DNA of 64,000 nucleotides from HXMU1420-13 sp965249965 (GTDB lineage Bacteria > Bacteroidota > Rhodothermia > Balneolales > Balneolaceae): NCBI GenBank assembly GCA_965249965.1, contig OZ252262.1, positions 2,108,001-2,172,000 of the forward strand, given 5' to 3'. The position numbers were made by a program, and so were the translations under genes. This document shows, in pieces, positions 34,381 to 43,993 of this stretch (position 1 is its first letter; the number at the start of each line of letters is the position of its first letter). The notes under the pieces are model-generated. The model saw only the letters and a list, made by a program, of their open reading frames with translations. It was not told where the DNA came from and ran no database searches.

Positions 34381-37300
34381 GTGTCAATAACTGTAGAAAA
34401 TTTCAATAACGAATCGTGGTTTAAAATTTCAAACTCGCATGAAATGCGTCCATTCTTCATGAGCGTAGTAAGTGACTCAGATCATTGGATGTTTATTTCA
34501 AGTAATGGTGGATTATCAGCCGGTAGAAAAAATGCGGAATTCTCTTTATTTCCATATTACACTGATGATAAAATCACAGAGTTTGCTCAAATCACCGGAA
34601 GCAAAACAATATTTCAGGTGAAAGGAGTACCTCCAAACGATGTGTGGGAGCCTTTCTGCGAATTAAACGCCGTTCGGTATAATATCTCGCGAAATTTGTA
34701 TAAGAATTTGTACGGTAATAAGATCTTATTTGAGGAAATAAATCACGATTTAAGGGCTACTTTCAGGTACGAATGGAATTCCAGTGATAAATATGGGTTT
34801 ATACGACGATCAACGCTAGTTAACAACTCAGATTCTGAATTATACCTCAAAGTTTTAGATGGTATCCAAAATGTTTTGCCGGCTAGTGTAAACGCTGACC
34901 TTCAAAACCGATCGAGTAATTTGCTGGACGCGTACAAACGAACTGAGTTAGTGGAAAAAACCGGAATGGGAATTTTTGCACTAAGCGCAATTCCTGTTGA
35001 CAAGGCAGAACCAAGTGAAGCTTTAAAGGCAAATGTAGCCTGGTCGTATGGACTAGATAACCCAAAATATTTACTATCATCGCTTCAGTTAGACTCCTTC
35101 AGAAATGACGGGTCGATAGTGGAGGAGAAAGATGTGAAAGGTGAGAAAGGTGCTTATTTCCTGAGCGCTGATTTGACGCTAGGCGCAAACACCTCTTCAA
35201 GCTGGACCATCATAGCAAATACAAATTTAGATCATGCTTCAGTTGTTAGCTTAAACGATCGGATTCAAAATGATGAGATGTTAACTACTGAAGTTGATGA
35301 GGATGTTCAGACAGGGGTAGAGCGCCTTAAAAAACTTATTGCCTCATCCGACGGATTTCAGCATACGGCGGATCCGCTCAAGGATGCACGCCATTATTCG
35401 AACGTGTTGTTTAATATAATGCGAGGCGGAATTTTCGATGACAGCTATAACATCGAAAAAGATGACTTCCTTGCTTATTTAAAGCATGCGAATATAGAAG
35501 CCTATTCAGCTGCATCTTCAACTATAAAACAACTTGGGGAAACGTTCACAAAATTCGAACTTGATGAAGTTTTCGATAAAGTGGATAATCCGGATGTACT
35601 TCGCCTGGCAAAAGAGTACCTGCCATTGAAATTTAGCAGACGCCATGGCGATCCCAGCCGCCCCTGGAATAAATTTTCCATCAATACAAAAAACGAGCAT
35701 GATGGTTCGAAAGTATTGGATTATGAAGGGAATTGGCGAGATATTTTCCAAAACTGGGAAGCATTGGTTCATTCCTATCCCGGTTTCATTGAAGGCATGA
35801 TCTTCAAGTTCTTAAATGCATCCACCTTCGATGGGTACAATCCGTATCGGGTTACAAAGGGTGGCTTTGATTGGGAAACGATTGAAGAAGATGATCCCTG
35901 GTCGTATATCGGCTATTGGGGTGATCACCAAATTATCTATTTACTCAAATTTTTAGAATTCTATCAGGCGCATGATCCTGAAGCGCTACAATCTCTGTTT
36001 AATGAATCGGTATTTGTGTATGCAAACGTACCTTACATCATCAAACCTTACAACGAGATTGTAAAAAACTCGAAGGATACCATAGATTTTGATTTTGATT
36101 CAGATGAAGTAATTCAGGAAAGAATCGAGAAAATGGGCGCCGATGGTGCCAGCCTAAGCAACGCAAGTGGTGATATTCACCGGGTTAATTTCGTTGAAAA
36201 AATTCTGGCTACTGTAGCTTCCAAAGTTTCCAATTTTATCCCAGAGGCAGGGATTTGGATGAACACCCAACGCCCAGAGTGGAACGACGCAAACAACGCG
36301 TTGGTAGGGAACGGGGTTTCAATGGTTACTTTGTATTATTTACGAAGATTCCTTCGATTTTTCGAACCCTTGCTAGATTCGCAGGATACTGAGGTTGAGA
36401 TTTCTGTTGAACTAAAAACTTTCATTGAGAAAATTTCTGAGGTTCTTACATCACATTCTGAATTATTATCCGGATCCATTGACGACAAGCATCGTAAAGC
36501 GGTTACCGATGGTCTTGGAGAAGCTGGAAGCGAATTTAGAGTAGCTATTTATGAAAACAGCTTTAGTGGTAAAAAAGCTACGGTTTCTACCAAAGAATTA
36601 GCGGGTATTTTTGGAACAGCCGCTGAATTTATGGAACACTCCATCAGGGTGAACAAACGTGTAGATAATTTATACCATGCATACAATTTGATGACCTACA
36701 CAGATTCAGGTATCGAAATAAATTACCTGGATGAAATGCTTGAAGGTCAGGTTGCGGTTTTAAGTTCAAAATATTTATCTGCAAAAGAAGCTGTGAATGT
36801 ATTAGATGCACTTAGAAAAAGTGCGCTCTACAGAGAAGATCAAAACAGTTACATCCTGTATCCAAACAAGCAGCTACCCGGTTTCCTTGAAAGAAATAAT
36901 GTGACTAAGGGTCAGGTTTCGAAATCAAGTTTGCTTACCAAAATGGTAGAGTCCGGGGATAGAAGACTTATCTCTAAGGATGTAAACGGTGGATACCACT
37001 TTAACGGCAATTTTAAAAATGCCGGCGATCTGAGCAAAGCTATTGATCTTCTTGTCGAAGAAGGAAGTGATCTTGCCAAAGCTGAAAAAGACGCCATACT
37101 GAAGATGTATGAAGAGGTGTTCAATCACAAAGCATTTACAGGGCGTTCCGGCACATTCTATGGCTACGAGGGCTTAGGTTCTATTTACTGGCACATGGTT
37201 TCAAAATTATATCTTGCCGTGCATGAAGTGTGCGATCAAGCGAAAGCAGAAGGTGCAGCTGAAACTATACAGGCTGAACTAGCCACTCATTTTTATGAAG

Positions 37301-37788
37301 TAGGTGACGGTATTGGAATTCATAAAACACCAGAAGTTTATGGTGCTTTCCCAACCGACCCGTATTCTCATACTCCGTTTACCAAAGGAGCACAACAACC
37401 TGGTATGACCGGGCAGGTTAAAGAAGATATTTTGGCAAGATATGGTGAACTTGGCCTATCTGTAGTAGATGGAGCTTTGCAATTTGAGCCACATATTTTA
37501 AGAAAAAGTGAATTTTCTGAGAAGCCAAAGTCTATATCGATGCGGTCTTTGAGTGGTGATTATCACGTTCATAAACTTGAAGCTGGTAGTCTGCTCTTTT
37601 CATTGTGTCAGGTTCCAATCGTTTACCAAATTGGAGCAGCAAATCAAATTGAGGTTGCATTCGCTAAGGGTAACTCTCAACAAGTTGAAGGCGCTACTAT
37701 AGGTAGAGATTTATCAAACAAATTATTCGAGCACACTGGCGAGATAGAACGAATAACGGTTCATCTTACAGAGGCTCAACTTAGATAA
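34381..37788 (+). CDS. GH149/GH161-type beta-1,3-glucan phosphorylase (GH94-related)
   Basis: 1135 aa without signal peptide, so cytosolic. It has the GH94-like layout: N-terminal beta-sandwich (about 1-310; YTDDKITEFAQITGS, YEWNSSDKYGFIRR), helical (alpha/alpha)6 barrel (about 340-1000) and C-terminal beta domain. D515 in GYWGDHQIIY is the probable catalytic acid by analogy with GH94. The length matches GH149 and GH161 enzymes, which split beta-1,3-gluco-oligosaccharides with phosphate to alpha-glucose-1-phosphate. Start is GTG. The next GH17 and GH30 genes and the importer support a beta-1,3-glucan substrate. GH149 versus GH161 is not decided here. Confidence 0.8.
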   Translation: MSITVENFNNESWFKISNSHEMRPFFMSVVSDSDHWMFISSNGGLSAGRKNAEFSLFPYYTDDKITEFAQITGSKTIFQVKGVPPNDVWEPFCELNAVRYNISRNLYKNLYGNKILFEEINHDLRATFRYEWNSSDKYGFIRRSTLVNNSDSELYLKVLDGIQNVLPASVNADLQNRSSNLLDAYKRTELVEKTGMGIFALSAIPVDKAEPSEALKANVAWSYGLDNPKYLLSSLQLDSFRNDGSIVEEKDVKGEKGAYFLSADLTLGANTSSSWTIIANTNLDHASVVSLNDRIQNDEMLTTEVDEDVQTGVERLKKLIASSDGFQHTADPLKDARHYSNVLFNIMRGGIFDDSYNIEKDDFLAYLKHANIEAYSAASSTIKQLGETFTKFELDEVFDKVDNPDVLRLAKEYLPLKFSRRHGDPSRPWNKFSINTKNEHDGSKVLDYEGNWRDIFQNWEALVHSYPGFIEGMIFKFLNASTFDGYNPYRVTKGGFDWETIEEDDPWSYIGYWGDHQIIYLLKFLEFYQAHDPEALQSLFNESVFVYANVPYIIKPYNEIVKNSKDTIDFDFDSDEVIQERIEKMGADGASLSNASGDIHRVNFVEKILATVASKVSNFIPEAGIWMNTQRPEWNDANNALVGNGVSMVTLYYLRRFLRFFEPLLDSQDTEVEISVELKTFIEKISEVLTSHSELLSGSIDDKHRKAVTDGLGEAGSEFRVAIYENSFSGKKATVSTKELAGIFGTAAEFMEHSIRVNKRVDNLYHAYNLMTYTDSGIEINYLDEMLEGQVAVLSSKYLSAKEAVNVLDALRKSALYREDQNSYILYPNKQLPGFLERNNVTKGQVSKSSLLTKMVESGDRRLISKDVNGGYHFNGNFKNAGDLSKAIDLLVEEGSDLAKAEKDAILKMYEEVFNHKAFTGRSGTFYGYEGLGSIYWHMVSKLYLAVHEVCDQAKAEGAAETIQAELATHFYEVGDGIGIHKTPEVYGAFPTDPYSHTPFTKGAQQPGMTGQVKEDILARYGELGLSVVDGALQFEPHILRKSEFSEKPKSISMRSLSGDYHVHKLEAGSLLFSLCQVPIVYQIGAANQIEVAFAKGNSQQVEGATIGRDLSNKLFEHTGEIERITVHLTEAQLR

Positions 37789-37811
37789 AGAGTTAATGAA
37801 GAATAATTATC

Positions 37812-39089
37812 ATGAACATTAAATTATTGTTGATTTTTGGCCTCTTGGTCACGATAACAACATCAAATTGTGAATATCGATCAGATACAAAAATGAACTC
37901 AGAAAATGTAACAGCTGCGGATATCTTAGGTAATCCGGAATATCAAGCCATTTCTTATGGTGGATACCGTGAGATTTCTCGGGATGTACAGCCAACTGTA
38001 TCTCAGTTAAAAGAGGACATGAGAATTCTTCATGCTATGGGGATACGATTAATTCGAACTTACAATGTGCATTTAGACCACGCCTCAAATGTGCTTGTAG
38101 CTATACGCGAATTAAAAGAAGAAGACTCTTCCTTTGAAATGTATGTAATGCTGGGGGCATGGATCGATGCTAAAAATGCTTGGACTGGCGAACCGGATCG
38201 AATTCGAGATCAGGATGGAGTTCGTAATGCACCAGAAATAGCTCGAGCAGTTGAACTTACTAACCAATATTCCGACATCGTAAAGATAATTGCTGTTGGA
38301 AATGAAGCAATGGTAAATTGGGCGTGGGAGTATTATGTGGAGCCTTCCATCATTCTTAAATGGGTGAATCATTTGCGTGATTTACGCGAGAATGGAGAAC
38401 TTCCTGCTGATCTGTGGATTACAAGTTCGGATAATTTTGCTTCATGGGGTGGTGGCGATTCAAGTTACCATGTTGACGATTTAGAAGAGCTAATTGAGGC
38501 GGTAGACTTTCTTTCTGTGCACACCTACCCGATGCATGACACCCATTATAACCCGGCTTTTTGGGGTGTTAGAGACGATGAATTAGAACTCTCTGATATC
38601 GAAAAAGTAGATCTTGCCATGGAAAGAGCTTTGAATTATTCTATCATGCAGTATAGTAGTGTAGTTGAATACATGAATAGTCTGGGCATTGATAAACCAG
38701 TACATATTGGAGAAACAGGCTGGGCTACAATTTCTAACGAATTTTATGGTGCGGAGGGTGCAAAAGCTATTGACGAATATAAGATGGCAGCATATCACAA
38801 TGCCATTCGGGAATGGTCGGATGAGAACAATATCAGCGTGTTTTACTTCGAGGCTTTTGATGAGAAATGGAAAGATTCTCAGAATCAACTTGGGTCAGAA
38901 AATCATTTTGGCCTGATCAATTTAGATGGAGAAGCAAAATATGCTATTTGGGATTTAGTGGATCAGGGTGTATTTGATGGCCTTACTCGTGATGGGAAAA
39001 CAATTACCAAAACATTTGATGGTGATTATGATGCAATGATGGAAACCGTGCTGGTTCCTCCTACAAACGAAGAAATCATGGCTAACTAA
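37812..39089 (+). CDS. GH17 family glucanase, lipoprotein
   Basis: 425 aa, with a lipoprotein signal ending in TSNCE. GH17 barrel with acid/base E165 in AVGNEAMVNW and nucleophile E301 in HIGETGWATI. The first strand ISYGGYREISRDVQ fits the family. GH17 enzymes hydrolyse or transglycosylate beta-1,3-glucans. It is closer in sequence to the 43990 protein (shared GAWIDAK/GAHLDAE, DFLSVHTYP/DFISVHSYP) than to the other two GH17 domains in the locus. The C-terminal 60 residues are acidic and extend past the barrel. Exported partner to the GH16 enzyme. Confidence 0.88.
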   Translation: MNIKLLLIFGLLVTITTSNCEYRSDTKMNSENVTAADILGNPEYQAISYGGYREISRDVQPTVSQLKEDMRILHAMGIRLIRTYNVHLDHASNVLVAIRELKEEDSSFEMYVMLGAWIDAKNAWTGEPDRIRDQDGVRNAPEIARAVELTNQYSDIVKIIAVGNEAMVNWAWEYYVEPSIILKWVNHLRDLRENGELPADLWITSSDNFASWGGGDSSYHVDDLEELIEAVDFLSVHTYPMHDTHYNPAFWGVRDDELELSDIEKVDLAMERALNYSIMQYSSVVEYMNSLGIDKPVHIGETGWATISNEFYGAEGAKAIDEYKMAAYHNAIREWSDENNISVFYFEAFDEKWKDSQNQLGSENHFGLINLDGEAKYAIWDLVDQGVFDGLTRDGKTITKTFDGDYDAMMETVLVPPTNEEIMAN

Positions 39090-39102
39090 TTATTACACCA
39101 CT

Positions 39103-40587
39103 TTGAAAATATCAACCAACCTTACCTTAATTACCGCATGTTTACTTTTTGCGGTTGGGTGTACTACACAAGAACCGAAAGAAATGAAAGTTTTTGAGAC
39201 TTCTGCGGATGGAAATTCCCTCGCTGAGATAAATGAATTTCCGGTAGCTGAAACATCGGTTGAAATTGTTCTCAATCCAGAAAAAAAATTCCAGACCATC
39301 ACAGGATTTGGCGGGTCATTTACCGAGTCGACCGCTTACCTACTAAACCAATTAAGTGATGAAAACCGCCAAAAAGTAATTGAAGCATATTTTGGTGATT
39401 CTGGCGCTCGATACTCATTAACAAGGACTCATATTAATTCGAGTGATTTCTCACTTGGAAATTATTCCTATGCACCTATAGAAGGGGATGTGAATCTCGA
39501 TAATTTCTCGATTGAAGAAGATATGGATGATATCGTCCCTCTTATTAAAGATGCTATGGACGTATCAGAAGACGGGTTTAAGATCATCTCCTCACCATGG
39601 ACAGCCCCACCGTGGATGAAAGACAACAAAGCCTGGAAAGGTGGAAAACTACTTCCTGAATACTATGATACCTGGGCGTTATTCTTTTCAAAATATTTAG
39701 ATGCCTATGCAGAGCAAGGAATTGATATTTGGGGAATTACCGTAGAAAATGAGCCGCTTGGCAATGGTGAAAACTGGGAGAGTATGCACTACACTCCGGA
39801 GGAAATGAATGAGTTTGTGAAGAATCATTTAGGCCCACAACTCGAGAAAACTCATCCTGAAATTGTGCTCCTTGGTTATGATCAAAACCGCGATCACCTC
39901 GAAGAATGGGTAGATGTAATGTTTGGTGATGAGGAAGCAGCTAAATATTTCGATGGCACAGCCATTCACTGGTATGCAAGTACCTATGATGTGTACGAAG
40001 AAGCTTTACAGTATGCACATAATGCGGCTCCAAATAAGTATTTAATCCAATCTGAAGCGACTGCAGATGCTGATGTGCCCAAATGGCAAGATGACGCATG
40101 GTATTGGAGTAAAGAAGCAACCGATTGGGGATGGGACTGGGCTCCGGATAGCTTAAAATATCTGCATCCAAAATATGTACCTGTATATCGTTACGCACGA
40201 GATATGATCGGAACCCTTAACAATTGGGTCGACGGTTGGGTAGATTGGAATATGGTGCTAGATAGACAGGGAGGACCAAATTGGGCAAATAATTGGTGTT
40301 TGGCACCGGTAATTGTTGACCCCGATCAAGATGAAGTTTACTTCACGCCTTTGTATTACACGATGGCACATTTTAGCCGATTTATTCGGCCAAGAGCAGT
40401 CCGAATCGATCATTCACATAATGACGATGAATTACTAGTCACGGCGGCTCAAAATCCGGATGGAAGTATTGCAGTAGTACTTTTAAACCAAACCGATGAA
40501 GCCAAGGAAATTTCTATAAATCTGGGGGGGGAAGTATTCTCCGCGGGAGTCCAGGCAAAAGCATTACAAACAATAATGCTCGATTAA
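39103..40587 (+). CDS. GH30 family beta-glucosidase/beta-1,6-glucanase-type
   Basis: 494 aa, TTG start, with an N-terminal lipoprotein signal (LLFAVGCTT). GH30 hallmarks: GFGGSFTESTAYLLNQL, then acid/base E217 in TVENEPLGN and nucleophile E318 in YLIQSEATA, followed by the C-terminal beta domain. In marine laminarin loci GH30 enzymes remove beta-1,6 glucose branches, which fits here. An unusual run of eight G (40524-40531) lies in the last 25 codons. The gene is 13 nt after the GH17 lipoprotein gene and 30 nt before the transporter. Confidence 0.87.
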   Translation: MKISTNLTLITACLLFAVGCTTQEPKEMKVFETSADGNSLAEINEFPVAETSVEIVLNPEKKFQTITGFGGSFTESTAYLLNQLSDENRQKVIEAYFGDSGARYSLTRTHINSSDFSLGNYSYAPIEGDVNLDNFSIEEDMDDIVPLIKDAMDVSEDGFKIISSPWTAPPWMKDNKAWKGGKLLPEYYDTWALFFSKYLDAYAEQGIDIWGITVENEPLGNGENWESMHYTPEEMNEFVKNHLGPQLEKTHPEIVLLGYDQNRDHLEEWVDVMFGDEEAAKYFDGTAIHWYASTYDVYEEALQYAHNAAPNKYLIQSEATADADVPKWQDDAWYWSKEATDWGWDWAPDSLKYLHPKYVPVYRYARDMIGTLNNWVDGWVDWNMVLDRQGGPNWANNWCLAPVIVDPDQDEVYFTPLYYTMAHFSRFIRPRAVRIDHSHNDDELLVTAAQNPDGSIAVVLLNQTDEAKEISINLGGEVFSAGVQAKALQTIMLD

Positions 40588-40617
40588 GTGAAATCATAAC
40601 TATATAAATGGAGTACA

Positions 40618-42993
40618 ATGTCTACGCAGGCTACAACTAACACAGTTCCTTACTCATATAAACTAGCATTTGGATTTGGAATGCTTGCCAACCAGATGTT
40701 CCCAGCTGTATTGAGCATCTTTATGGTGGTATTAGTTCAAGATCTCGGTTTCCCGGGATGGATGTGGGGTGTGATATTCTTTTTCCCTCGTGTTTTTGAT
40801 GCATTTACAGATCCAATCATGGGTTTTATCTCTGATAACACACGTTCAAAATGGGGACGACGTAGACAGTATGTATTTCTTGGTGCTATAGTGATGGGAG
40901 TGAGTTTCATCATTATGTGGCAGTTATATGAAGTAAATGGGGTGACTTACAACTTCACTTATTTCATGGCGTGTTCCGTAGCCTTCTTTCTGGGCTTGAC
41001 TATTTTTAGTGTGCCTTACGTAGCCATGGGCTACGAAATGAGTGAGGATTTCCACGAGCGTACTCAAATTATGGCTATCGCACAATGGATTGGACAATGG
41101 GCATGGGTTATTGCTCCTTGGTTCTGGGTAATAATGTACGATCCAAGTTGGTTTGAATCTGCAGAAGTAGCAACACGTACATTGGCAACCTGGGTTGGAA
41201 TTATATTCATGTTATGTGCCATGATTCCAGCAATTATTATTAAGGGGGAGTCTACTGTTGATAGGGATGATTATATGCCTCTAACAGCTGCCAATATCGG
41301 GGCTGGTTTTAAAGAAATTATCAACAGTTTTAAAGAAGCGTTTAAATCAAAACCATTTAGAAAACTATGTATTTCTACATTTTTGATTTTTAATGCATTT
41401 AATACAGTAGCTGCATTTACCTTTTTTGTAATTGTATATCACCTCTTTGGTGGAGACGCAGAAGCAGCTTGGATCTGGCCAACATTATTCGGTAGCCTTG
41501 GTGCTATAGTAACTACATTTATAGTAATACCTATTGTTGCAAAAATGTCAAAAATAATGGGTAAGAAGCGTGCATTTATTGTGTCACAAACAATATCAAT
41601 GTTTGGATATCTATTATTCTGGTTCCTGTTGATACCAGGTAAACCATACATGTTTATTTTTGCATTGCCATTTTTCTCATTTGGTATCGGTAGTTTATTT
41701 ACGTTAATGATGTCGATGACTGCTGATGTAATTGATTTGGATGAATTGAATTATGGTATCCGTCGAGAAGGTGTATTTGGTGCAATCTATTGGTGGATGG
41801 TAAAATTTGGTTTTGCAATTGCTGGTGGACTTAGTGGTATAATTTTAAGTTTAGTAGGATTTAGTGCCGACGCTTTACCAGGTCCAGTTCCGATTGGGGA
41901 AGTGTGGCCGGGAATTACTGGATTACGTGTATTCTTTTCAGGATTACCAATAATCGGAACATTCATTTCCATTCTTGTAATGTGGAGCTATGATATTGAT
42001 GAAGAAAGAGCTAACGAAATTCGCGCTCAATTAGCTGAAAGAAAGAATAAGAAGAAACTTAAAGAAGTTAAGCAAGGATATACCAGCTACTACGAAATTG
42101 GCAAAGCGAACACCTTCACAAATGTTATTGTTGAAAACCCATTTACACCAGTACATCTGGAAAGTTCAGAAGTGGAATTGAAGGCTAAATTCAATGAATT
42201 ACTGAAAAAAGGTATCCCAGGGATATGTTTCAGTCCTTATAAAGAGAATCAAAATATTGGTGATGAACTTTCTAAAGAACAAATTGAACAACGAATTGAT
42301 ATACTTAAGCAGCATGTTTCTTGGGTTCGTTCGTTCTCAACTACCGGTGGTAATGAACTAACTCCATTAGTTGCTCGTGAACATGATATCAAAACAGTAG
42401 TAGGTGCCTGGATCGACTCCGATTTGGATTCTAACGAGAAAGAAATCGAATCGCTGATCTCTATTTCAAATGATGGTGATGTGGATGTTGCCGTAGTTGG
42501 TAATGAGGTGTTGATGAGAAAGGAGCTAGAAGTATCTCAAATCATAGACTACTTGAAACGAGTTAAAAAAGAATTGCCAAATACCCCGGTTACGTATATC
42601 GATGCATATTACATTTTTGTTGAAAACCCGGAAATACTTGAGCATTGCGATGTAGTAATGATAAATTGTTATCCATTCTGGGAAGGGTACTCTATTGAGG
42701 AATCAATGGGCATACTTGAGAAAATGTATGCTTTGGTACAGTCAATGAGTAATGGTAAGAAAGTTAGTATTGCTGAAACCGGATGGCCTACTGACGGTAG
42801 CCCAAATGGTGACGCAGTTCCTTCTCTTGAAAACATGATGAAATACTTCATTAATTTGCAGGAGTGGGGTAATCTAAATAATACCGATACTTTTTATTTT
42901 TCCTCATTCGATGAATCCTGGAAAGTTCGTCACGAAGGTGATGTAGGAGCCCGTTGGGGATTATGGAATAAAGATGAACAATTGAAGGCTTAA
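40618..42993 (+). CDS. MFS (GPH-type) sugar transporter fused to a GH17 domain
   Basis: 791 aa. Residues about 10-465 are a 12-helix major-facilitator protein of the glycoside-pentoside-hexuronide type (GWMWGVIFFFPRVFDAFTD and SDNTRSKWGRRRQYV in the first half). After a basic linker (RKNKKKLKEVKQ) residues about 510-791 form a complete GH17 domain with acid/base E630 in VVGNEVLMRK and nucleophile E720 in SIAETGWPT. MFS termini are cytoplasmic, so the glucanase would act on the sugar as it enters. The fused domain is most like the next gene's GH17. The frame is continuous; no frameshift is needed. Confidence 0.85.
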   Translation: MSTQATTNTVPYSYKLAFGFGMLANQMFPAVLSIFMVVLVQDLGFPGWMWGVIFFFPRVFDAFTDPIMGFISDNTRSKWGRRRQYVFLGAIVMGVSFIIMWQLYEVNGVTYNFTYFMACSVAFFLGLTIFSVPYVAMGYEMSEDFHERTQIMAIAQWIGQWAWVIAPWFWVIMYDPSWFESAEVATRTLATWVGIIFMLCAMIPAIIIKGESTVDRDDYMPLTAANIGAGFKEIINSFKEAFKSKPFRKLCISTFLIFNAFNTVAAFTFFVIVYHLFGGDAEAAWIWPTLFGSLGAIVTTFIVIPIVAKMSKIMGKKRAFIVSQTISMFGYLLFWFLLIPGKPYMFIFALPFFSFGIGSLFTLMMSMTADVIDLDELNYGIRREGVFGAIYWWMVKFGFAIAGGLSGIILSLVGFSADALPGPVPIGEVWPGITGLRVFFSGLPIIGTFISILVMWSYDIDEERANEIRAQLAERKNKKKLKEVKQGYTSYYEIGKANTFTNVIVENPFTPVHLESSEVELKAKFNELLKKGIPGICFSPYKENQNIGDELSKEQIEQRIDILKQHVSWVRSFSTTGGNELTPLVAREHDIKTVVGAWIDSDLDSNEKEIESLISISNDGDVDVAVVGNEVLMRKELEVSQIIDYLKRVKKELPNTPVTYIDAYYIFVENPEILEHCDVVMINCYPFWEGYSIEESMGILEKMYALVQSMSNGKKVSIAETGWPTDGSPNGDAVPSLENMMKYFINLQEWGNLNNTDTFYFSSFDESWKVRHEGDVGARWGLWNKDEQLKA

Positions 42994-43087
42994 TTACTGA
43001 TTGGAGTCAGTAAAGAGTGATCAGTTATAAAATGAAATAAATATAAATTTCAGAATTACAATTTTAATACGATAACACTAAGGCATA

Positions 43088-43993
43088 ATGTCATATAGAG
43101 AAGAAACTTTCATGAAGTTCAAACGATCTGAGCTCATTGCGAAGCTCAGTTACATTGAAGAATTATCTGACGAAGATATCAGAAGCCTCTTTCACGAAGT
43201 ATTGAATGGTGGTGTGCATGGATTCTGCTTTAGCCTCTATGAAGAAGGGCAGGAACCAGGAGATATCATTCCGAAAGATCAGATTGCGCGAAGAATGAAC
43301 ATTCTCAGCAAACATTCGAACTGGGTGCGTACATTTTCTTGTACCGAAGGCAATGAATTAATCCCCGAAGTTGCTAAAGAAATGGGAATGAAAACCATGG
43401 TTGGCGCGTGGATTGGAAGCGATCGTGAAAAAAATGCGATCGAAATTCAAAACCTCATTGAAGTAGCTAGAAAAGGCTATGCCGATATCATTGCTGTAGG
43501 AAATGAAGTACTGTATCGAAATGATATTAGCAAAGAAGAACTCATTGAACACATCAAGCATGTGAAGGCAGAGTTTCCAGATATCCCGGTTGGCTACGTG
43601 GATGCTTACTACGAATTTTCTGTACATCCAGATTTGGCTGAGCTATGTGATGTAGTGCTTTGCAATTGCTATCCCTATTGGGAAGGCACGCATTTTAACG
43701 ATTCACTTGATCACATGAGACAAATGTATTACCAGGCAAAAGCTGCGGGAAATGGAAAGAAAGTGATTATTACCGAAACGGGCTGGCCAAGTCAGGGCGA
43801 AGGCTTAGGTGGAGCAATACCTTCAAAAGAAGCAGCTATGAAATACTTCATTAACGCAAATTTATGGGCTGAAGATGAGGAAGTGGAAATCATGTATTTC
43901 TCTTCGTTCGATGAAGCCTGGAAAGTAGGCGATGAAGGGGAAGTTGGCGCTTATTGGGGAATTTGGGATAGCAAAAATAAACTGAAGTTTTGA
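43088..43993 (+). CDS. GH17 family glucanase, cytosolic
   Basis: 301 aa without signal peptide or membrane segment. GH17 barrel with acid/base E140 in AVGNEVLYRN and nucleophile E230 in IITETGWPSQ. It closely resembles the GH17 part of the transporter fusion (shared HGFCFSLY/PGICFSPY, VGAWIGSD/VGAWIDSD, YFSSFDEAWKV/YFSSFDESWKV), suggesting one derives from the other by duplication. The stop overlaps the next gene's TTG start by 4 nt. It probably trims imported beta-1,3-oligosaccharides ahead of the phosphorylase. Confidence 0.87.
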   Translation: MSYREETFMKFKRSELIAKLSYIEELSDEDIRSLFHEVLNGGVHGFCFSLYEEGQEPGDIIPKDQIARRMNILSKHSNWVRTFSCTEGNELIPEVAKEMGMKTMVGAWIGSDREKNAIEIQNLIEVARKGYADIIAVGNEVLYRNDISKEELIEHIKHVKAEFPDIPVGYVDAYYEFSVHPDLAELCDVVLCNCYPYWEGTHFNDSLDHMRQMYYQAKAAGNGKKVIITETGWPSQGEGLGGAIPSKEAAMKYFINANLWAEDEEVEIMYFSSFDEAWKVGDEGEVGAYWGIWDSKNKLKF

